Assembly: GCA_963705635.1 (NCBI GenBank)
Contig: CAVPKH010000003.1
Coordinates: 1-64,000, forward strand
Length of the DNA stretch: 64,000 bases
Source of the DNA: VRUE01 sp963705635
GTDB taxonomy: Bacteria; Actinomycetota; Thermoleophilia; Solirubrobacterales; 70-9
Direction of reading: 5' to 3'
Each line of letters opens with the position of its first letter. Position 1 is the stretch's first letter. Below the pieces are notes generated by a model. That model made no database searches. It worked only from the letters and a program-made list of their open reading frames with translations, and was not told where the DNA came from. Shown piece after piece: positions 57,988 through 64,000 of the stretch. The position numbers and the translations under genes were made by a program.

Positions 57988-59765
57988 TCAGCCGCTGACG
58001 CGCTCGGTGCGGGCGATGCGTTCGACCAGGGCGGCGCGCTCCATGCTGAGGGCGGCGCGACGCTGCGGATCGTCCGCTTCTCCGGCGCTGGCGATCTCGG
58101 CCTCGATGCGGCGCTGCTCGAGCAGGAGGAAGTTGAGCTCCATCGCCTCCGGCGAGGCCGGCTCATCGTGGGCGAGGATGACCAGCTCGGCAATCAGGCC
58201 GGAGAGGTCGGAGTCGTCACGGGGAAGGTTCGACGCCGGGTCCTCGGGCTGCTCGCGCAGCCAGGCAGCCGCGCGGGCGCCGCTGGGCGAGAGGTGCGCC
58301 TCGGTAAGCCGCGCCAGATATCCCTTGCCGTCCTCCGGCAACGCGATGCACATCGCCAGCAGGGCGCGCTCGCGCCGTTCGCGCGAAGTCAGCTCGGCCG
58401 CCCGGCGCGGCTTCGGCACCGGAGCGCCGCGCTGCTCGGCAGCGGCTGGGCCGCCGCTGACGGGGCGGGCGGCGACCACCTTGCCCATCACCATCGCCGG
58501 CTCCATGTCGAACTTCTCGGCGACCTGGCGCACCAGGTCATCGCGCGTGGCGCCCTCGCCCATGCCGGCCAGGATCGGCGCGATCTCGATGTCGAGGGCG
58601 CGATCCCGCTCGGCGGGGACGGAGGAGTCGGTCCTGCCGATCACCAGCCCGACCTGGAAGGCGGTCAGCTCGACGGCGCCCTCGAGCAGGGCGCGGAAGC
58701 GCTCGCCGCCACCGTCGGCGACCATCATCTCGGCGGGGTCCTCCCCGGCCGGCATCGCCGCCACGCGCAGGCGCATCTTGCGGTCGCCCGCAACCCGCTG
58801 GGCGCGCAGCATCGCCTCCTGCCCGGCGGAATCGGCGTCGAGCGCCAGCACCACCTCGTCGACCATGCCGGAGAGCACGGCCACCTGCTCCTCGGTGATC
58901 GCGGTTCCCATTACGCAAACCGCCTCCTCGACCCCGGCCTGGTGCAGGGCGAGAACGTCGGTGTAGCCCTCGACCACGACCGCTCGCCCGGCCTTGGCGA
59001 TCGCCGCCTTGGCCAGGTCGATCCCGTAGAGCATGCGGCTCTTGTGGAAGAAGTCGGTCTCGGCGGTGTTGACGTACTTGGCCCCCTGGTCGGAGCGCAT
59101 CGCCCGTCCGCCGAAGCCGAGGGTACGGCCGCGGCGGTCGCGAATCGGAAACATGATCCGCGAGCGGAAGCGGTCGTACTCGCCTCCCCCCGCCCGCGCT
59201 GGACCAGGCCGACGCCGCGCAGCTCCTCGACGCTGAAGCCGGCCCGCTGCCCGCGCAGCAGCACTTTGTCCCAGGCGCTGGGCGCGTAGCCGACGGCAAA
59301 GGCGCGCAGCGCCTCCTCGCCGAGGCCCCGCTGCGCCAGGTACTCGCGCGCCTTGCCCGCCTCCTCGGAATCCCAAAGGTAGCTCGCGTAGAAGGTCGCG
59401 GTGCGGTCGAGCAAGTCACCCAGGCGGCGCTTCTGCTGGCGCTTGGCCTCCGCCCGCGGGTCCTCCTTCTCGCGCTCCAGCTCGACCCCGTAGCGGTCGG
59501 CGAGCAGCTCCACCGCCTCGGCGAAGCCCAGCCCCTCCTTCTCCTCGACGAACTTGATCGTGTCGCCGCCCACCCCGCAGCCGAAACAGTGGTAGAGCTT
59601 TTCGCCGGCATCGACCGAGAACGAGGGCGTGCGCTCCTCGTGGAACGGGCAGAGGCCGACCCAGCGGGCACCCTGGCGGCGCAGATCGGTGTGCGCCGAG
59701 ATCACCTCGACGATGTCCACCGCCTGCTTGACCCGCTCCAGGCTCTCGGTCGATATCAGCGCCAC
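57988..59765 (-). CDS. dnaG: DNA primase DnaG, frame broken once
   Basis: The N-terminal part has the CHC2 zinc finger (GLCPFHEERTPSFSVDAGEKLYHCFGCGVGGD). Near 59186, in a run of six C on the plus strand, the frame shifts so that VGLVQRGRG is followed by GEYDRFRSRIMFPIRDRRG. The Toprim domain follows (VVVEGYTDVLALHQAGVEEAV, VVLALDADSAGQEAM), then the C-terminal DnaB-binding domain. Total about 592 residues, normal size. It synthesises RNA primers. A one-base homopolymer error explains the break. Upstream of it are dgt and recO on the same strand. Confidence 0.93.
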
Positions 59766-59787
59766 GCTCGGATGATCCCGCTTTGGC

Positions 59788-60795
59788 CTAGAAGGCGCGC
59801 TGGGGAAGTTCGAGCTCGGTGAACTTGGCGATGCAGTAGCGATCGGTCATCCCCGCCAGGTAGTCGGCGATGCGCTGGCAGTCGCTCGCCCCCGGCTGCA
59901 GCTCCGGCGCCTCGCCGGGGTCCTCCATGTAGTGGTCGAAGAGCGCCCGCATCACGCGGTGGACCCGCTCGTGCTCGCCGCGTGCCAGCGGGCCGAGGTA
60001 GACGCGTTCGAACATGAACTTGCGCAGCCGCAGCATCGCGATGCCGATCTCCTCGCTCTGGACGATGTCGCCGGCCGGCCGCGAGCGCTCGACGATGTCG
60101 CGCACCAGGGTGTCGATCCGCGCCGAGCCGGTGGCGCCGAGCAGCTCGATCTCGGCCGCCGGCAGGTCCTCCTGGCGCAGGATCCCCGCCCGCAGCGCGT
60201 CGTCGATGTCGTGGTTGATGTAGGCAACGCGATCGACCAGCTTGACGATCCGCCCCTCCAGCGTCGCCGGCTTGCTCGAGCCGGTGTGGTTGAGGATGCC
60301 GTCGCGGACCTGCTCGGTCAGGTTGAGGCCACGACCGTCGCGCTCGAGCACCTCGACCACCCTCAGCGAGTGGACGTTGTGCTTGAAGCCGGAGTCGCAG
60401 CGCTCGCGCAGGGCGACGTCCAGCGCCTCCTCGCCGGCATGGCCGAAGGGCGGGTGGCCGAGGTCGTGCCCAAGCCCGATCGCCTCGGTCAAATCCTCGT
60501 TGAGGCCGAGCGCACGGGCAACCGTGCGGGCGATCCCACAGGCCTCCAGCGTGTGGGTGAGGCGAGTGCGGTAGTGGTCCCCCTCGGGGGCGACGAAGAC
60601 CTGCGTCTTGTGCTTGAGCCGCCGGAAGGCCTTGCAGTGGACGATGCGGTCGCGGTCGCGTTGAAACGGCGTGCGGACTGGGCTGTCGGGCTCCTCCACG
60701 CGGCGCTGAGCCGGATAGGAGCGAGTCGCCCGCTCATCGAGGAACTCGCTCTCCCAAGCAGAGACCCTGTCCTCAAACGTCACCGTCATATCCAT
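59788..60795 (-). CDS. dgt: deoxyguanosinetriphosphate triphosphohydrolase-like protein
   Basis: The 335-residue HD-domain protein has FRRLKHKTQVFVAPEGDHYRTRLTHTLEACGIARTVARALGLNEDLTEAIGLGHDLGHPPFGHAGE with the H...HD...D metal ligands. LHDRVAYINHDIDDALRAG-like VDRVAYINHDIDDALRAG follows. Members hydrolyse dNTPs to nucleosides and triphosphate. Its place next to dnaG is common in actinobacteria. A long inverted repeat lies between its start and recO. The ATG at 60795 gives MDMTVTFEDRVSAWE. Confidence 0.9.
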   Translation of the reverse strand: MDMTVTFEDRVSAWESEFLDERATRSYPAQRRVEEPDSPVRTPFQRDRDRIVHCKAFRRLKHKTQVFVAPEGDHYRTRLTHTLEACGIARTVARALGLNEDLTEAIGLGHDLGHPPFGHAGEEALDVALRERCDSGFKHNVHSLRVVEVLERDGRGLNLTEQVRDGILNHTGSSKPATLEGRIVKLVDRVAYINHDIDDALRAGILRQEDLPAAEIELLGATGSARIDTLVRDIVERSRPAGDIVQSEEIGIAMLRLRKFMFERVYLGPLARGEHERVHRVMRALFDHYMEDPGEAPELQPGASDCQRIADYLAGMTDRYCIAKFTELELPQRAF

Positions 60796-60808
60796 CCCTC
60801 GATCCTAA

Positions 60809-60921
60809 GGGTCGGTCCCGGCAGGGGTGGAACGTCTTGTACTTTTTCGGCGCCAGCTTGAGGCGCCAGCAGGTGACTCTCAACCGAAAAAGTTAAGTGG
60901 AACCCCTGCCGGGACTGACCC
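60809..60921. repeat. 113-base imperfect palindrome between recO and dgt
   Basis: The outer arms (60809-60828 and 60902-60921) pair in 19 of 20 positions (GGTCCCGGCAGGGGT type). The middle arms ACTTTTTCGG (60841-60850) and CCGAAAAAGT (60884-60893) pair perfectly, and two GGCGCC words form the tip. In either strand it can fold to a long hairpin. It occupies nearly the entire gap between recO (ends 60922) and dgt (starts 60795). Attenuator, terminator or protein site is open. Confidence 0.75.
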
Positions 60922-61646
60922 TCAAGCCGCGGACCGCAATTGGACATGAGCGTGATGCTCAAGCGTCTCGCGCACGGCGCGCTCGACTTGACGCAGTGCC
61001 ATCTCGTCGGCCTGCGGCGCCTCGGCAAGCGGGCTGCCGATCGCCCCGACCATGAAGCGGTGCGCGCTCTCGGAAAGCGGGAAGGAGCCCGCTTCGCAGC
61101 TTGCGCAGACCACGCCGCCCGCGGCGCCCGAGAAGCCGCTCAGGTGCTCGGCCTCGCCGCAGTGCGCGCAGGAGGCCAGCTCGGGCGCGAAGCCGGCCGC
61201 CAGCGCCAGCTTTAGCCGGAAGGAGAGCGCCGTCTCCAGGCTCGCCGCCCGCTCATTGCCAGGCTCGTCGAGCAGTGCCAGGTAACGGCAGAGCAGGTTG
61301 TAGGCGGGCGGATTGGGCTCGGCCGAGTCGAGCAGGCGCAGCACCGCGTCGCAGGCGCGGGCGCCGGCGTTGAGGGCCGGTCCGGAGGCGCGCAGCCGCG
61401 GGTAGCCCTCGACCGTGGCGGCGTTGGTCACCGTGAGCAGCTCGCCGCGCCCTTCGTGCAGGATCAGGTCGAGGCGAAAGAAGGGCTCGAGCCGCCCCCG
61501 AAGCGCGACTTGGGTTTCCGCGCCCCCTTCGCGATCGCCCCGATCCGGCCCCGGGTCTTCGAATAGAGATGGAGGATGCGGTCGGCCTCGCCGTAACGGA
61601 TGCTGCGCAGCACAACGGCCTCTGTCTTCAGCGTCGTTCCGGCCAT
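60922..61646 (-). CDS. recO: DNA repair protein RecO, frame broken once
   Basis: The N-terminal OB-fold part (TLKTEAVVLRSIRYGEADRILHLYSKTRGRIGAIAKGARKPKSRFGG) reads from ATG 61646. Near 61496, in a run of five C on the plus strand, one base appears to be missing. The protein then continues RLEPFFRLDLILHEGRGELLTVTNAATVEGYP and ends at 60922. Joined, about 241 residues. The zinc-finger-like CAHCGEAEHL...CASC is present. RecO anneals single strands and loads RecA with RecR. mutM ends 8 bases upstream on the same strand. Confidence 0.92.
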
Positions 61647-61653
61647 CGCCGAG

Positions 61654-62568
61654 CTACGGTGAACGACGTGCCGGACGGCGCCTGCGCGGCCGCTTGCGCA
61701 GGCGCACCTGGCAGCTCGGGCAGAAGTAGGTCGAGCGGCCCGAGACGACGATGCGGACGATCGTCCCGTCGCAGCGCGGGCAGGCCTCCCCCTCGCGGGT
61801 GTGGACGAGGAACTCGTCCTGCATCGTTCCCTTCTCCCCCCGCCCGTCGCGGTAGTCGTCGATCGAAGCGCCGCCGCCCTCGATCCCGGCCTCCAGCGCG
61901 GCGACGACGGCATCGCGCAATGCCTTCAGGTGCTCGGGCCTCATCGAGCCGGCGGGAGAGAGCGGGTGCAGGCGCGCCCGGAAGAGCGCCTCGTCGGCGT
62001 AGATGTTGCCGACGCCGGCGACCCCGGACTGGTCGAGCAGGAACGACTTCAGCGGCGCGGTGCGGCCGGCCGCCATCGCCCCCAGCGCCTCCGGGGTGAA
62101 CTCGTCCGAGAACGGCTCGACGCCGAGCCGCTCGAAGCGCTGATTGAGGCCGGCGTCGTCGATCAGGAACGCCTCGCCGAAGCGGCGCGGGTCGGTGAAC
62201 CAGAGCTCGCGCCCGTCGTCGAGCTGGAACCGCGCCCGCAGGTGGCGCTCGGAGACCGAGCGCTCGTTCTCGTAGAGCCGCCGCCCCTCGGAGGGATCGA
62301 GCTTCCGCTCGCCCTCGACCAGGACCAGGTTGCCGGTCATCCGCAGGTGCATGACCAGCGTCCGCGCACCCTCGAGCGCCAGCAGCAGGTACTTGCCGCG
62401 CCGCCCCAGCCCCTCGATCCTCGCGCCCGCGACCGCCGCTTCCAGCTCGGCCGGCGGCATCGGCCGACACCAGCGCTGATCGAGCACCTCCAGGGCGGCG
62501 ATCCGATGCGCTTCGATCTCCGGCTCGAGCTGGCGACAGACGGTCTCGACCTCGGGCAGCTCCGGCAT
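61654..62568 (-). CDS. mutM: formamidopyrimidine-DNA glycosylase
   Basis: The 304-residue protein starts MPELPEVETVCRQLEPEI with the catalytic Pro-Glu after Met removal. It contains LVMHLRMTG, GVGNIYADEALFRARLHPL of the helix-two-turn-helix, and the C-terminal zinc finger CPRCDGTIVRIVVSGRSTYFCPSC. It removes 8-oxoguanine and formamidopyrimidines from DNA and cuts the backbone. A basic tail of about 15 residues (RKRPRRRRPARRSP) extends beyond the finger. No frame break is present. An exceptional hairpin lies upstream at 62604. Confidence 0.95.
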   Translation of the reverse strand: MPELPEVETVCRQLEPEIEAHRIAALEVLDQRWCRPMPPAELEAAVAGARIEGLGRRGKYLLLALEGARTLVMHLRMTGNLVLVEGERKLDPSEGRRLYENERSVSERHLRARFQLDDGRELWFTDPRRFGEAFLIDDAGLNQRFERLGVEPFSDEFTPEALGAMAAGRTAPLKSFLLDQSGVAGVGNIYADEALFRARLHPLSPAGSMRPEHLKALRDAVVAALEAGIEGGGASIDDYRDGRGEKGTMQDEFLVHTREGEACPRCDGTIVRIVVSGRSTYFCPSCQVRLRKRPRRRRPARRSP

Positions 62569-62603
62569 CCGCCAGTTCTACACGACGCCGACCCCACCAA
62601 ACG

Positions 62604-62657
62604 CCGCTGACTTCGCCTTTAGTCCTCCCCGGGGACGACTAAAGGCGAAGTCAGCGG
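62604..62657. repeat. 21-bp perfect inverted repeat between xerD and mutM
   Basis: Arms 62604-62624 and 62637-62657 are exact complements (CCGCTGACTTCGCCTTTAGTC type) with a 12-base loop, itself CCCCGGGG-centred. It lies between xerD (ends 62671) and mutM (starts 62568), both on the minus strand. It is longer than a usual terminator and lacks a T-run. It may be a transcription end, RNA-processing site or remnant of a small element. Confidence 0.8.
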
Positions 62658-62670
62658 TTGGGGGCGTTGA

Positions 62671-63612
<942 letters not shown>

Positions 63613-63637
63613 GGCGGCTGGTTCTCGCCGCCATGCC

Positions 63638-64000
63638 CTAACCCTTGCGGCGCAAGGCGGCACCCGCGGCCAGCGCCGCGGCGAAGAAGAGGGGGTCCTC
63701 CTCAATCGCCCTGCCCATGGTCCGGGCTGGCAGGCCGGAGGCGGCGTAGCCCGCGAGGTCAACCGGCGATTCACGCAGGCGGTGGCGCCAGCCCGCGGCG
63801 GTGGCCAATACCGCGATCGGCACCGGCTCGTTGCTGGGAACCGGCACCTCGACCGCTCCCAGCAGCAGCTGCATCACGGTCAGGGTGTGATGGCTCACCG
63901 GGCGGTGGCGCTGGCGGGGGTCGGCGCTGGAGAGGCGCGGCGAGAGCAGCGTCGGCAGGCCCAGGGCGAGGGCGGCGTGAGCCGTCTCGAGGGCGGCGAT
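63638..64000 (-). CDS. DUF3866-like protein, C-terminal part
   Basis: The frame is open to the window edge and encodes about 120 residues: LETAHAALALGLPTLLSPRLSSADPRQRHRPVSHHTLTVMQLLLGAVEVPVP and a C-terminal Ala-rich part. The SADPRxRHRxVSHHTLT motif and its place upstream of xerD match DUF3866, a family of unknown function. Only the C-terminus is in the window. Confidence 0.7.
   Translation of the reverse strand: MAALETAHAALALGLPTLLSPRLSSADPRQRHRPVSHHTLTVMQLLLGAVEVPVPSNEPVPIAVLATAAGWRHRLRESPVDLAGYAASGLPARTMGRAIEEDPLFFAAALAAGAALRRKG

Overview
The window is very GC-rich DNA with tightly packed genes that often overlap by 4 or 8 bases, GTG and TTG starts, and gene content typical of Actinomycetota. 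A fused SecDF, the yebC-ruvC-ruvA-ruvB block, pdxS-pdxT, and the DUF3866-xerD-mutM-recO-dgt-dnaG row suggest a member of Thermoleophilia (Solirubrobacterales-like). That placement is inference from gene style and order; there is no rRNA here.

Layout. (1) 1-15.8 kb is a surface-polysaccharide locus: acyl carrier protein, hexapeptide acyltransferase, NodB-like deacetylase, two family 2 glycosyltransferases, dTDP-rhamnose enzymes (rfbD, rfbC), an epimerase, a membrane O-acyltransferase, an MFS exporter, a UGM-like flavoprotein, two Gfo/Idh/MocA dehydrogenases, wecB and an initiating phosphoglycosyltransferase. (2) 15.9-19.3 kb holds two tandem copies of a cassette made of a divergent ribbon-helix-helix-like gene and an ECF-like sigma factor, plus a third lone ribbon-helix-helix-like paralogue. 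(3) 19.3-34.1 kb is core housekeeping: rel, recJ, secDF, a zinc-ribbon/PAS protein, ruvB-ruvA-ruvC, yebC, an M29 aminopeptidase, pdxT and pdxS. (4) 34.2-49.5 kb is mixed: RpiR regulator, small membrane proteins, an ArsR/SRPBCC/VOC operon, a Ser/Thr kinase, an 11-residue-repeat lipoprotein, a flippase-like membrane protein, a SET-domain protein with a post-SET-like motif, an SDR/TetR pair, and a DUF2339-DUF3999 operon behind two direct-repeat operators. (5) 49.6-54.3 kb is accessory: an 18-residue-repeat membrane protein, a nucleotidyltransferase remnant, and two nested segments bounded by partial copies of the 3' half of a CAT-anticodon tRNA with integrase-like tails. (6) 54.3-64 kb returns to housekeeping: HPt protein, thioredoxin-like lipoprotein, SDR, glycosyltransferase, tRNA-Asn, dnaG, dgt, recO, mutM, xerD and a partial DUF3866 gene.

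Two features cut across the window. About 18 reading-frame breaks affect 12 genes, including rel, recJ, dnaG and recO, which should be intact in a living cell. Indel errors in the assembly are the simplest reading, so these genes are annotated as single genes across the breaks. Second, intergenic spaces carry long hairpins, including a dispersed structured repeat of about 56 bp seen three times (19.2, 24.5 and 56.6 kb) whose central stem shows compensatory base changes.
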